Below, piece after piece: positions 1 to 8,268 of a stretch of DNA of 46,953 bases. Position 1 is the first letter of the stretch, and every line of letters starts with the position of its first letter. Location of the stretch: assembly GCA_035690425.1 (NCBI GenBank), contig DASSKO010000193.1, positions 1 to 46,953 on the forward strand, in the 5' to 3' direction. The translations under genes were made by a program, and so were the position numbers. The stretch comes from DASSKO01 sp035690425 (lineage in GTDB: Bacteria; Actinomycetota; Actinomycetes; Propionibacteriales; Nocardioidaceae). The notes under the pieces were generated by a model. That model did no database searches, was not told the origin of the DNA, and worked only from the letters and a program-made list of their open reading frames with translations.

Positions 1-5
1 TGCTG

Positions 6-437
6 ATGGCCGTCGAACGAGACCGAAACGACCGGGGCCGGCCGGAGCAGGCTCGGCCGCGCGACGCCCTCGGCCGTCCCCTCCCCTACGGCGCTGAGGG
101 GGTCGAGCCGGTGTCGGACGAACCGCTGCCGCCCCGGGAGGCGCTGGCGTTCGCTCGGGAGCTGGCCGACGAGGGCCGCCACTTCTCCGCGCACGAGGTG
201 CTGGAGGCACGTTGGAAGGCCGGGCCGGCCGAGGAGGCCGATCTGTGGCAGGGACTCGCCCAAGTCTGCGTCGGGATAACCCACGCCAACCGGGGCAACG
301 CCGTGGGTTCCGCACGCCTGATCGAGCGCGGCATCGCCCGGCTGCAGACATACCGAGACACCGGCGGCCAGACGCACGGCCTCGACCTCGGCGCCGTCCT
401 GGAGTGCGCCCGCAGCTATCTTCCGGACCGGCCCTGA
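6..437 (+). CDS. DUF309 family protein
   Basis: A 143-residue soluble protein. The first ~40 residues are charged and proline-rich and look disordered. The helical core carries the DUF309 signature HEVLEARW (residues 63-70) followed by a LWQGLAQ segment. The family has no firmly assigned reaction; the conserved His/Glu face is thought to bind a ligand or metal, which is not provable here. The ATG is only 5 nt inside the window, so the promoter and ribosome site are not visible. The stop lies 27 nt before the stop of the convergent FrnE-like gene. Family assignment is fairly secure, function unknown. Confidence 0.85.
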   Translation: MAVERDRNDRGRPEQARPRDALGRPLPYGAEGVEPVSDEPLPPREALAFARELADEGRHFSAHEVLEARWKAGPAEEADLWQGLAQVCVGITHANRGNAVGSARLIERGIARLQTYRDTGGQTHGLDLGAVLECARSYLPDRP

Positions 438-464
438 GGAAAGATGGTCGAGGAGGCGACGCCC

Positions 465-1196
465 TCAGGTGCTGCAGCCGTCCGGACCGCACACGTCGCC
501 GTCGGGCGATGCGCCGACCATGGTCAGCGGGTTGCGCTCGGCCCAGGCCTGCTGCAGCACCTGCAGGAACTGTTCGGCCGGCTGCGCGCCGGAGACGCCG
601 TACCTGCGGTCGATGACGAAGAACGGCACCCCGCTCGCCCCCAGGGACACGGCCTCCTGCTCGTCGGCCCGCACGGCTGCGGCGTACCACTGCTCGTCCA
701 GTGCCTGCGACACCTCCGCGGCGTCGAGGCCGGCCTCGGCCGCCAGGCGCGCGAGTACACCACGGTCGCCGACCGCTTCTCCCTCGCTGAAGTAGGCCCG
801 CAGCAGCCGCTCCTTGACCGCGTCCTGGACACCGCGCTCGCCGGCGAGGTGAATCACCTGGTGGGCGTCGAAGGTGTTGGACGCCCGGGCGCGCTCGAAG
901 TGGAAGTCCAAGCCCTCCGCCGCAGCGGCCGCGGTCATGGAGTCCAGCATCTGTTGCGCGGAGTCGGGCGTTGTGCCGTACTTGCGCGCGAGCCGGTCGC
1001 GGTAGTCGGTGTCATCCGCGCTGTCATCCCCGGACGTGGAGTCAGTCACGGACTCCGCCCCGGGGTCGAGCTCGAAGCTCTTCCACTCCACCTCTACCTC
1101 CTCGCGCTGGGCGAACTGCCCCAACGCGGTCTCGAACCGTCGCTTGCCGATGTGGCACCACGGGCAGACGACATCGGACCAAATCTCGACCTTCAC
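465..1196 (-). CDS. DsbA family oxidoreductase, FrnE-like
   Basis: A 243-residue thioredoxin-fold protein of the DsbA/FrnE group, a cytosolic thiol-disulfide oxidoreductase or 2-hydroxychromene-2-carboxylate isomerase-like enzyme. The active-site CPWC is at residues 11-14 and the helical insertion domain follows; the cis-proline region GVPFFVID near residue 200 is typical of the fold. No signal peptide is present. I chose the GTG at 1196, not the GTG at 1211, because an AAGGAG ribosome site overlaps the five extra codons and FrnE proteins normally begin a few residues before the first beta strand. A polar Ser/Asp-rich stretch (about residues 50-70) is an unusual loop compared with common homologues. 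The exact substrate cannot be read from sequence. Confidence 0.88.
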   Translation of the reverse strand: MKVEIWSDVVCPWCHIGKRRFETALGQFAQREEVEVEWKSFELDPGAESVTDSTSGDDSADDTDYRDRLARKYGTTPDSAQQMLDSMTAAAAAEGLDFHFERARASNTFDAHQVIHLAGERGVQDAVKERLLRAYFSEGEAVGDRGVLARLAAEAGLDAAEVSQALDEQWYAAAVRADEQEAVSLGASGVPFFVIDRRYGVSGAQPAEQFLQVLQQAWAERNPLTMVGASPDGDVCGPDGCST

Positions 1197-1311
1197 ACAT
1201 CTCTCCTTCACACGCTTCGCCCTCGCACAACACGGTCCGGGCGGATCGCATTCCGCCGACGGCCGACGGCGCCGCGCGTTTGGCAGTGCCCGGTTGGGGA
1301 ACCTCGCCTAG

Positions 1312-2661
1312 GTGACCGACGTGCGCCAAAGCTCGACGAGGATGCCGCTCCAGCTGCCACTGGCGACGCTGATGGCTCTTCCTGGTGGCTATTTGGGGGC
1401 GGCCGCCTATCTCGGCCTCCCCAGCATCGAGTTCCCGCCTGCGATCGCCGCTCTCATCTATGGCATCGCGATCGTCGGTGCGGCGTTCATCCTGTCGTGG
1501 GCCGCGGAGGCGGCGCAGGTGGACATCAACGCCGGTCTCGCGCTTGCGCTGCTCGCTCTGCTCGCGGTGCTGCCCGAGTACGCCGTCGACTTCGTGTTCA
1601 CCTGGCAGTGCGGCGGGGTCTACGCGCAGGGCCCGCCGGGCCTGACCGGCGACTCGAACGTCTGCTCACTGGCGCTGGCCAACATGACCGGGGCCAACCG
1701 GGTGCTGGTCGGCGTGGGATGGCCGCTGGTGGTTCTGGTCGCCAGCCTGGCGGTGTGGCGGAGCCGTCGGTCCGGCGACGAGCAGACCACCTCGGCGTCG
1801 ACCAAGTCCGGCGAGGTGCGGCTGGCACCGAACATGTCGGTCGAGGTCGTCTTCCTCGGCATCGCCACGCTGTACTCGCTGACGCTGCCGCTCAGGAGCA
1901 CCCTCACGATGTGGGACTCGGCAGTGTTCATCGGAATCTTCGCGCTGTACGGGTGGCGGCTGTCGAAGATGAAGCCGTCCGAGCCGGACCTGCTCGGGGT
2001 CTCGCAGTGGGTGGGCGAGCACGGCAAGCGCCCGCGCCGCACCTGGGTGATCACCATGTTCGTGTCTGCCGGGCTGATGATCCTGCTGACGGCGGAGCAC
2101 TTCGCCGAGAACCTGGTGAGCACCGGCGAGCAGTTCGGCGTCTCTCAGTTTCTGCTGGTGCAGTGGGTCGCGCCACTGGCCAGCGAGTCGCCGGAGCTGA
2201 TCGTGGCCTGCTTGTACGCGTGGCGGCTGAAGGCGGCCGACTCGCTGGGGACGTTGCTGTCGAGCAAGGTCAACCAGTGGACGCTGCTGGTCGGCAGCCT
2301 GCCGCTCGTCTTCGCGGTCTCCGCGAGCACCACCGACGGGTTGCCGATCGACGTACATCAGCGCTTCGAGCTGCTCATCACCGCCGCGCAGTCGCTGTTC
2401 GCCGTGGCGATCCTGATCGACCGTAGCGTCACCTTCCGCGGCGCCTTGGCGCTGCTGTCGCTGTTCGGTGTGCAGTTCTTCGTCAGTGTCTTCGCGAGCA
2501 CGCATGTCAACCGGATCACGATCGTCGTGCTGTCGATCCTCTATGCGGTGCTCGCCATCGTGCAGTTCGCCCGGCACTATCGCAAGACGCTGCAGGTGAT
2601 CAAGGACGGCACGGTCACGCCGTTCGACAAGCTGGCCGACGAGCCTCAGCCGGAGTCGTAG
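1312..2661 (+). CDS. Sodium/calcium exchanger-like integral membrane protein
   Basis: A 449-residue polytopic membrane protein with about ten hydrophobic segments. It shows the two inverted alpha-repeats of the Ca2+/cation antiporter superfamily: LPEYAVDF (87-94) with NMTGANR (124-130) in the first half, and SESPELIVAC (291-300) with LLSSKVNQW (315-323) in the second. The Glu in each PE(Y/L) motif is expected to bind cation. A soluble loop of ~30 residues (150-180) and another near 220-243 lie between the halves. The ion (Ca2+, Na+, H+ or K+) is not decidable. GTG start; no clear ribosome site precedes it. An alternative ATG lies at 1342. The gene is convergent with the MarR gene, separated by a 79-nt spacer holding a dispersed repeat copy. 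Confidence 0.85.
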   Translation: MTDVRQSSTRMPLQLPLATLMALPGGYLGAAAYLGLPSIEFPPAIAALIYGIAIVGAAFILSWAAEAAQVDINAGLALALLALLAVLPEYAVDFVFTWQCGGVYAQGPPGLTGDSNVCSLALANMTGANRVLVGVGWPLVVLVASLAVWRSRRSGDEQTTSASTKSGEVRLAPNMSVEVVFLGIATLYSLTLPLRSTLTMWDSAVFIGIFALYGWRLSKMKPSEPDLLGVSQWVGEHGKRPRRTWVITMFVSAGLMILLTAEHFAENLVSTGEQFGVSQFLLVQWVAPLASESPELIVACLYAWRLKAADSLGTLLSSKVNQWTLLVGSLPLVFAVSASTTDGLPIDVHQRFELLITAAQSLFAVAILIDRSVTFRGALALLSLFGVQFFVSVFASTHVNRITIVVLSILYAVLAIVQFARHYRKTLQVIKDGTVTPFDKLADEPQPES

Positions 2662-2671
2662 GCCGAGTGCG

Positions 2672-2698
2672 GCAGAACTGCGATCTCGACGGGAGGGA
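2672..2698 (+). repeat. Dispersed repeat, copy A (TGCGATCTCG core)
   Basis: A 27-nt element with the shared pattern GCAGA-nn-TGCGATCTCG followed by ACGGGAGGG, lying in the spacer between convergent genes. It matches copy B near 13.2 kb over about 25 nt (two internal differences) and copies C/D near 40.5 kb more loosely. A G-rich run with CGCGGG repeats follows it directly. Confidence 0.6.
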
Positions 2699-2740
2699 CC
2701 CGCGGGAGGGACGCGCGGGGGGCCGCGGGAAGGGCGCGGG

Positions 2741-3235
2741 TCAGAAGTCGCCGGCTGCCCTCCGCACCGGCCGCAGCAGCTCAGCCAGCGCGCGCAGCCG
2801 ATCGGTGTCGAGGACACCCAGGCCGAACCTCGCAGCGGTCAGGTCGGCCGTCGCGGCCTCGACGACCGCTCGACCGGCGTCGGTGATCTCCGCCAGCACC
2901 GCCCGGCCGTCCTGCGGATGCCGCCGGCGTACGACGAAGCCCGAGCGCTGCAGCCGGTCGACGATCGACGTCACCGACGTCGGGTGCACCTGCAGCCGTT
3001 CGCCCATCTTGCCCAATGGCAGCGAGCCGCGACGGGAGAAGGTCAACAGCACCAGCGCCTCGTAGCGGGCGAAGGTGAGGCCGTGCGGCTTGAGAAGCTC
3101 ATCGAGCTCGGCGAGCACCACCTGCTGCACCCGCATCAGCGATGTGACCGCACGCATCTCCTCGACGGCGCCCCAGCGGCTCCCCCACTGGTGGGCGGCC
3201 TCCTCGATCGGATCGAAGGGCAGTGGCTTCGCCAT
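2741..3235 (-). CDS. MarR family transcriptional regulator
   Basis: A 164-residue winged-helix regulator. A helical N-terminal dimer arm (about 1-55) precedes the DNA-binding domain with LTFARYEALVLL, the recognition-helix region HPTSVTSIVDRL (about 86-97), and the wing DGRAVLAEITDAGR. The ligand is unknown. The ATG at 3235 is preferred to the TTG at 3241. It lies 2 nt after the stop of the upstream PH-domain gene, so translation is probably coupled. No purine-rich ribosome site is visible, but a TAGGCT hexamer 9 nt upstream could serve a nearly leaderless transcript. Its co-transcribed neighbours are small membrane proteins and may not be its regulatory targets. Confidence 0.92.
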   Translation of the reverse strand: MAKPLPFDPIEEAAHQWGSRWGAVEEMRAVTSLMRVQQVVLAELDELLKPHGLTFARYEALVLLTFSRRGSLPLGKMGERLQVHPTSVTSIVDRLQRSGFVVRRRHPQDGRAVLAEITDAGRAVVEAATADLTAARFGLGVLDTDRLRALAELLRPVRRAAGDF

Positions 3236-3237
3236 CG

Positions 3238-3768
3238 TCAATGCAGCCTACGCGCCGAGCGCAGCCCGGATCGCTGGATGACCCGCTGGATGGTCAGGTC
3301 ACGCGCGTCGGGGTCCCCGACGTACCGGATGTCACGCACGCCCTGCTCCCGCGCGGCGGACTCGAACATCAAGTGCCCGTAGTGCAGCAGCCGGCCGGTC
3401 ATGGTGGTCTCCACGGTGATGTCGAGGATGCGGGAGATGGGCATAGTGGCCCGGCGCTGAGTCGCCACGCCGCTCACCCGGAACACCCGCATGTTCGTCA
3501 CCACGAAGCGGTCCTTGTACGACGTGAGTGCTCGCCACCCACCGTGACCGGCCAGGGCCGTCGCCAGCAGCGCGACCGCCAACGCGACGCGCATGTCCGT
3601 GAAGAGGAACCCCACCATCAGCGCCAGCGCGAGCAGGACCTCGACGGCCGGAAAGACGTAGACGACCCAGTGGTGGCGCACCTCGTCCTCGATCCGCTCG
3701 CCCTCGCTGGCCAGCAGATACCTCTCCACTCTCGGGTCCGCGATCGAGCGGAGGAACCAGCGGATCAC
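3238..3768 (-). CDS. PH domain-containing membrane protein
   Basis: A 176-residue protein with two adjacent transmembrane segments (VVYVFPAVEVLLALALMVG region, then a VALLATALAGHG region) followed by a bacterial PH-like domain. The domain contains DRFVVTNMRVFRVSG and RATMPISRILDITVE, the usual strands of the YdbS/DUF304-type PH fold, and a late GHLMFESAA strand. The longer reading upstream is an artefact of frame. I start at the GTG at 3768, 7 nt after the stop of the 51-residue peptide gene, which implies coupled translation. Probably a cytoplasmic-face membrane protein; no reaction is known for the family. Confidence 0.85.
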   Translation of the reverse strand: MIRWFLRSIADPRVERYLLASEGERIEDEVRHHWVVYVFPAVEVLLALALMVGFLFTDMRVALAVALLATALAGHGGWRALTSYKDRFVVTNMRVFRVSGVATQRRATMPISRILDITVETTMTGRLLHYGHLMFESAAREQGVRDIRYVGDPDARDLTIQRVIQRSGLRSARRLH

Positions 3769-3775
3769 GGTGCGG

Positions 3776-3931
3776 TCAGGAGAACAGGCGGGTGGCGAAG
3801 CGGACCAGCTGTTCCAGACCACCGAGCACGGCCTCACCCGCGCCGCGCACCGCGTCGGCAGCCCCCTCCGGGTCCGTCAGCAGGTAGAACACGGCGAACG
3901 CGGCGGCCACCAGGACGAGGAGCTTCGTCAT
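3776..3931 (-). CDS. Small hydrophobic protein of 51 residues, unrecognised function
   Basis: A short gene read directly from the minus strand. It starts at the ATG at 3931 with a GGAG-type ribosome site a few nt upstream and ends with TGA at 3778-3776. Residues ~3-18 form one hydrophobic helix (LLVLVAAAFAVFYLL), followed by an amphipathic Gly/Ala/Glu-rich tail ending in LVRFATRLFS. It sits 7 nt before the PH-domain gene and is probably its operon partner, a single-pass membrane peptide. I do not recognise a named family. The good ribosome site, GC-rich third positions and tight spacing argue that it is real. Confidence 0.7.
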   Translation of the reverse strand: MTKLLVLVAAAFAVFYLLTDPEGAADAVRGAGEAVLGGLEQLVRFATRLFS

Positions 3932-4071
3932 CTCCAGGTGCCTCCAATTCCTCTCGGGGCTCCGGCAGCACGAAACCTGCGCCGGCCATGATGGGTCCAG
4001 CCTGTTTTCTACCGCACGCAGCCGGAGTCGTCCCGCAGGCGCGCCGACGGGCCATCCACCGCTCGCGGCGG

Positions 4072-5067
4072 CTACAGCGCCGCGATGAGCGTGTCGGCGG
4101 CGGTGTAGGGATCGTTGTCGCCGTTGACGACGGCGTCGGCGAGGCTGTCGAGCTGGGCGTGACCGTGCAGATCCCCGAAGCGTTCGCGCAGGTTGGCCAC
4201 GGCAATGGCCTCGATCTCGTCCCGGGCGCGCCGCCGGCGGCGGGCGTGCAGCTCTCCGCTCGACTCCATCCAGGCCCGGTGCTCGTCGATGGCGGTGACC
4301 ACGGTGTCGACGCCCTCGCCGGTCTGCGCCACCGTCTTGACGATCGGAGGCCGCCAGGCGTCCGCGCGCCGCTCCGCCAGGGCCAACATCGCCCGTAGGT
4401 CCCGTGCGACCTGCGCGGCACCGTCGCGGTCGGCCTTGTTGACAACGTAGAGGTCACCGACCTCGAGGATCCCGGCCTTGGCTGCCTGGATGCCGTCACC
4501 CATCCCGGGCGCGAGCAGCACCATCGTGGTGTCGGCCAGGCCCGCGACCTCTACCTCCGACTGCCCCACCCCCACCGTCTCGACGAGTACGACGTCACAG
4601 CCGGCCGCGTCGAGCACCCGCACCGCCTGCGGGGTCGCCCACGACAGCCCGCCGAGGTGGCCGCGCGTGGCCATCGAGCGGATGTAGACCTCCGCGTCGG
4701 TCGCATGGTCCTGCATCCGCACCCGGTCACCGAGCAGTGCGCCCCCGGAAAACGGCGACGACGGATCGACCGCGAGCACGCCGACCCGCTTATCGGTCTT
4801 GCGCAACGCGGTGACCAGCGCCGAGGTCGAGGTCGACTTGCCGACGCCCGGAGAACCCGTAATGCCGACGACCTGAGCGTTGCCGGTGTGCGGAACCAGC
4901 CCCTCGGTGACCTCGCGCAGCAGGGGTGAGGCATCCTCGACCAGCGAGATCAGCCGTGCCACCGCACGTGGCTCGCCCGCGCGGGCACGCTCGACGGTCT
5001 GGGCAACCGTCGCCCCGCGCAGCCCGGCGCGCCGGGTCCCCCCGGCCGTGGTCGAGCTCGACGTCAC
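4072..5067 (-). CDS. meaB: Methylmalonyl-CoA mutase-associated GTPase MeaB
   Basis: A 331-residue G3E-type GTPase that gates delivery and repair of adenosylcobalamin on methylmalonyl-CoA mutase. Walker A GSPGVGKS is at 71-78. Also visible are AVDPSSPFSGGALLGDR (switch/Mg region), VETVGVGQSEVEVA (Walker B) and the base-specificity motif NKAD near residue 210. The C-terminal helical dimer arm is present. Length fits the family. The GTG start at 5067 overlaps the TGA of the thiolase gene by 4 nt (GTGA), so the two are co-translated. The mutase subunits are not in the window; the epimerase lies just across the divergent promoter. Confidence 0.96.
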   Translation of the reverse strand: MTSSSTTAGGTRRAGLRGATVAQTVERARAGEPRAVARLISLVEDASPLLREVTEGLVPHTGNAQVVGITGSPGVGKSTSTSALVTALRKTDKRVGVLAVDPSSPFSGGALLGDRVRMQDHATDAEVYIRSMATRGHLGGLSWATPQAVRVLDAAGCDVVLVETVGVGQSEVEVAGLADTTMVLLAPGMGDGIQAAKAGILEVGDLYVVNKADRDGAAQVARDLRAMLALAERRADAWRPPIVKTVAQTGEGVDTVVTAIDEHRAWMESSGELHARRRRRARDEIEAIAVANLRERFGDLHGHAQLDSLADAVVNGDNDPYTAADTLIAAL

Positions 5068-6254
5068 TGCGCCGGGACGCGAACGATCAGAGCGTCACCC
5101 TGCCCACCACCGCCACACAGCGCCGCCGCCCCGACGCCACCGCCCCGACGCCGCAGTTCCAGCGCGAGGTGCAGCACCAGCCGCGCACCGGACATGCCGA
5201 TGGGGTGCCCGACGGCGATGGCGCCGCCGTTGACGTTGACTCGGTCCTCGTCGAGCCCGAGCTCTCGAGTGCTGGCAATGCCCACGGCGGCGAAGGCCTC
5301 GTTGATCTCGACCAGGTCGAGATCGGCGGGCGTGATGCCTTCCTTCGCACAGGCCCTGGCGATCGCGTTGGCGGGCTGGCTCTGCAGGCTGGAGTCGGGA
5401 CCGGCCACCTGGCCGCTGGCGCCGACCTCGGCCAGCCAGGCGAGGCCGAGCTCCTCGGCCCGCGCCTTGCTCATCACGACGACGGCACAGCCGCCGTCGG
5501 AGATCTGCGACGCCGATCCGGCAGTGATCGTGCCGTCCTTGGCGAAGGCGGGACGAAGCCTGCCCAGCGACTCGGTGCTGGTGTCACCCCGCACACCCTC
5601 GTCCTGGCTGACGACGATCGGGTCGCCCTTGCGCTGCGGCACCTCCACTGCGACCACCTCGTCGTCGAAGACGCCGTTCTTCCACCCCTCGGCGACCCGC
5701 TGGTGGGACCGCGCAGAGAACGCGTCCTGCTCCTCGCGGGTCAGGTTGATACCCGCGGTGTTGCAGGCCTCGGTGAGCGCACCCATCGCCTGGTCGGTGA
5801 AGGCGTCCCACAGCCCGTCATAGGCCATGTGGTCGAGCATCGTCACGTCGCCGTACTTGAACCCGTCCCGGGACTTGGGCAGCAGGTGCGGCGCGTTCGT
5901 CATCGATTCCTGGCCGCCGGCGACGACGACCTCGCACTCCCCCGCCCGGATCAGCTGGTCGGCCAAGGCGATGGCGTTCATCCCGGACAGGCAGACCTTG
6001 TTGATGGTGAGAGCCGGGACCGTCATCGGGATGCCGGCCTTGTCGGCCGCCTGCCGCGCCGGTATCTGCCCGGCGCCGGCCTGCAGCACCTGTCCCATGA
6101 TCACGTAGTCGACCTGGTCACCGGACACGCCAGCCTTCTCCAGCGCGGCCTTGATGGCGAAGCCGCCGAGGTCAGCGCCGGAGAAGCTCTTCAGGCCCCC
6201 GAGCAGACGGCCGATCGGGGTCCGCGCCCCGGCGACGATGACGGATCCAGCCAT
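5064..6254 (-). CDS. Acetyl-CoA C-acetyltransferase (thiolase)
   Basis: A 396-residue type II thiolase that joins two acetyl-CoA to acetoacetyl-CoA or cleaves the reverse. The nucleophilic Cys88 is in INKVCLSGMNA; the second half has NVNGGAIAVGHPIGMSGAR with the catalytic His, and a Gly-rich CGGGGQGDA motif with the second Cys. Start ATG at 6254 has a GAGGAGG ribosome site 8 nt upstream. It is the first gene of the thiolase-meaB operon and divergent from the methylmalonyl-CoA epimerase gene across a 160-nt control region. The grouping suggests short-chain acyl-CoA or propionyl-CoA metabolism. Confidence 0.95.
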   Translation of the reverse strand: MAGSVIVAGARTPIGRLLGGLKSFSGADLGGFAIKAALEKAGVSGDQVDYVIMGQVLQAGAGQIPARQAADKAGIPMTVPALTINKVCLSGMNAIALADQLIRAGECEVVVAGGQESMTNAPHLLPKSRDGFKYGDVTMLDHMAYDGLWDAFTDQAMGALTEACNTAGINLTREEQDAFSARSHQRVAEGWKNGVFDDEVVAVEVPQRKGDPIVVSQDEGVRGDTSTESLGRLRPAFAKDGTITAGSASQISDGGCAVVVMSKARAEELGLAWLAEVGASGQVAGPDSSLQSQPANAIARACAKEGITPADLDLVEINEAFAAVGIASTRELGLDEDRVNVNGGAIAVGHPIGMSGARLVLHLALELRRRGGGVGAAALCGGGGQGDALIVRVPAQ

Positions 6255-6415
6255 TCTCGTTCCTCCTCGGCAGCCACGCCGTGCGGCCTTCCTGGCCGCA
6301 GCGCACTAGTGGGGTCCAGATGACTCCGGATACCTTGCACGATACCCACGCGCGCAGGCGCGGCCGAGTGGGAGGCGCGCGGTAGGTGGCCACGACGAGC
6401 GACACGGAGGACGAC

Positions 6416-6892
6416 ATGGACAGTGACGCGAGCGACGTGGAGGGCGGCCTGGTTCCGACGGCGATGCTGACGGCGATCGACCACGTCGGCATCGCCGTAC
6501 CCGACCTCGACGCGGCCGTGGCCTTCTACGGCGACACGTTCGGCCTGCGGCTGGTGCATGAGGAGACCAACGAGGCGCAAGGGGTGCGTGAGGCGATGCT
6601 TGCCGTAGGCGACTCGGGGTCCTGCCTGCAGTTGCTTGCCCCGCTCGGCCCGGAGTCGACGATCGCGAGGTTCCTGGACCGCAACGGGCCGGGCGTGCAG
6701 CAGCTGGCCTACCGTGTCACCGATGTGGAAGCCGTCTGCGCGGTGCTGCGCAGGCGGGGCCTGCGGTTGCTCTACGACGGCCCGCAGCGGGGTACGGCGG
6801 ACTCACGCATCAACTTCGTGCACCCGAAGGACGCCGGCGGGGTCCTGGTCGAGCTCGTCGAGCCGGCGGCACCGCCGGGGCACGTCTCGTGA
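6416..6892 (+). CDS. mce: Methylmalonyl-CoA epimerase
   Basis: A VOC-fold metalloenzyme interconverting (R)- and (S)-methylmalonyl-CoA, needed before the B12-dependent mutase. The conserved start of the fold is LTAIDHVGIAVPDLDAAVAFY; metal ligands include the early His (IDHVG), a central Gln (VQQLAY) and a late Glu (VLVELVEP). From the chosen ATG the protein is 158 residues. Three in-frame starts exist: GTG at 6386 (GGAGG 10 nt upstream), ATG at 6416 (GGAGG 5 nt upstream) and ATG at 6464, which is where most homologues begin. I prefer 6416 because of spacing. The epimerase sits head-to-head with thiolase and meaB, supporting the role. Confidence 0.94.
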   Translation: MDSDASDVEGGLVPTAMLTAIDHVGIAVPDLDAAVAFYGDTFGLRLVHEETNEAQGVREAMLAVGDSGSCLQLLAPLGPESTIARFLDRNGPGVQQLAYRVTDVEAVCAVLRRRGLRLLYDGPQRGTADSRINFVHPKDAGGVLVELVEPAAPPGHVS

Positions 6893-6987
6893 GCCGGACA
6901 CGGCCACCGCACACCGGCGTCCGGGCCGGGTCGGAGTACTCTGCTAGGCGTCGCACCGCCACCGAGACCACGAGGTAGAGCACGGAT

Positions 6988-8256
6988 ATGACCGACGAGC
7001 AGGGACTGTCCATCTTCGGACCCAGCACGAGTCCCGACTCATCCGGCGGAACCTTCCCCGTCGCTCGACGCGGCGGTTACGACCGCCAGGCAGTCGATGA
7101 GTTCGTCCGGGCCAACGAGGCCGGCCGGCGAGAGGCGACGGCTGCGTTGCAAGGTGCCGAGCAGCGCCAGCAACAGCTGCAGGCCGAGGTCGATCAGCTG
7201 CGCCACACGATGGCCGAGGCGGACTCGCCGACCTATTCGGGGCTGGGGGGCCGTGCCTCCGAGATGCTGCGGCTGGCCGAGGAGCAGGCCGACGAGGTGG
7301 TCGCGGGCGCCAAGCGCGACGCCGACGGCATCCGTGCTCAGGCGCAGGCCGATGCCACGGCGTTGCGGGCTGATGCCGAGACCGAGGCCACCGACATCCG
7401 CACCGTGCAGCTGAGCGAGGCCGACGAGCTGCGTGCCGGTGCGCGCACCGACGCCGAGCAGCTGCGTGCACACGCCCAGGCCGAGGGCGACGACCTCGTC
7501 GCGGCGGCGCGCCGGGAGGCCGATCAGATCCGCCTCGCAGCCCAGCAGGAGGCCAACGCCCAGCTGACGTCCGCCAGGCGGGAGACCGAGCAGACCCGCG
7601 CCGCTGCCGACCGCGAGGTGCAGGAGGCCCGCCGCACGCTCGCGGTGGAGAAGGAGCGCCTCACCAGGGAGGCGGCCGAGCGCCACACGCTCGCGATCGA
7701 CGAGACCCGGCGGATGCTGACCGACGCCGAGGAGCGCACCAAGGCTGCGGAGGACCGCGCGGCCGAGGCCACTACGCAGGCCAGGCGGCAGCGCGACGAG
7801 GCGGCCCACGAGGCCGAGAGGCTGCTGAGCCGCGCCCGTCGCGAGGCCGAGCAGATTGTGGTGGCGGCCCGCAAGCAGGCCGAGCAGGTCAACGCCCACT
7901 CCAACGCCGACCTCGAGCGGCGGATCGACGCCTCCCGCAAGGAGCTGGCGACGCTGCACCGCCGTCGCGACCACATCGTCGCCCAGCTGGCGGGGTTGCG
8001 TGACCTCGTCGCATCGTTCGCCACGACCCAGGACGACGACGTCGAGGTGCCGGCGGATGCCTGGCCGCAGCCGGTGACACCGGAGCCCGCCCAGTCCGAG
8101 ACCCAGTCCGAAACCCAGTCCGACGACATCCAGTCCGAGACCCAGTCCGACGACATCCAGCCGGAGTCCGGCTCCGGTTATGGGTCCGACTCCGGGCCGG
8201 ACGAGCAGCCCACGCAGGTGATCCCGGCGACCAGGCCGGACGACACGAAGCCCTGA
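6988..8256 (+). CDS. DivIVA/Scy-like coiled-coil cytoskeletal protein
   Basis: A 422-residue protein. Residues ~22-45 (FPVARRGGYDRQAVDEFV) resemble the N-terminal membrane-targeting motif of DivIVA-type proteins. Residues ~50-350 are almost uninterrupted Ala/Arg/Glu/Gln-rich coiled coil with a strong periodicity (repeats of EADQIR, EAEQI, DAEQLRA). The C-terminal ~70 residues are acidic and low-complexity, with QSETQSDDI repeats. In Streptomyces, scy and filP lie beside methylmalonyl-CoA epimerase, as here, so a polar-growth or polarisome role is likely. A DivIVA paralogue function in septation is the alternative. No strong ribosome site precedes the ATG (ACGGA only). Confidence 0.8.
   Translation: MTDEQGLSIFGPSTSPDSSGGTFPVARRGGYDRQAVDEFVRANEAGRREATAALQGAEQRQQQLQAEVDQLRHTMAEADSPTYSGLGGRASEMLRLAEEQADEVVAGAKRDADGIRAQAQADATALRADAETEATDIRTVQLSEADELRAGARTDAEQLRAHAQAEGDDLVAAARREADQIRLAAQQEANAQLTSARRETEQTRAAADREVQEARRTLAVEKERLTREAAERHTLAIDETRRMLTDAEERTKAAEDRAAEATTQARRQRDEAAHEAERLLSRARREAEQIVVAARKQAEQVNAHSNADLERRIDASRKELATLHRRRDHIVAQLAGLRDLVASFATTQDDDVEVPADAWPQPVTPEPAQSETQSETQSDDIQSETQSDDIQPESGSGYGSDSGPDEQPTQVIPATRPDDTKP
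8091..8163 (+). repeat. In-frame tandem repeats in the coiled-coil protein tail
   Basis: Imperfect direct repeats of CAGTCCGA-type 12-mers, with a 27-nt unit present twice that encodes SETQSDDIQ. They make the acidic tail of the upstream coiled-coil protein and are likely prone to length variation. Confidence 0.7.
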
Positions 8257-8268
8257 CCGACACCCCCG

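Noticed and set aside
444..2426. A 660-codon open frame on the plus strand across the FrnE and exchanger genes.
   Set aside because: It is antisense to or out of frame with two recognisable genes; the composition is low-complexity Arg/Gly/Ala and no family is visible. This is a usual artefact of high GC.
6255..6385. A cobalamin riboswitch or other RNA leader near meaB and mce.
   Set aside because: There is no B12-box-like sequence and the spacer is too short for the full aptamer in either direction.
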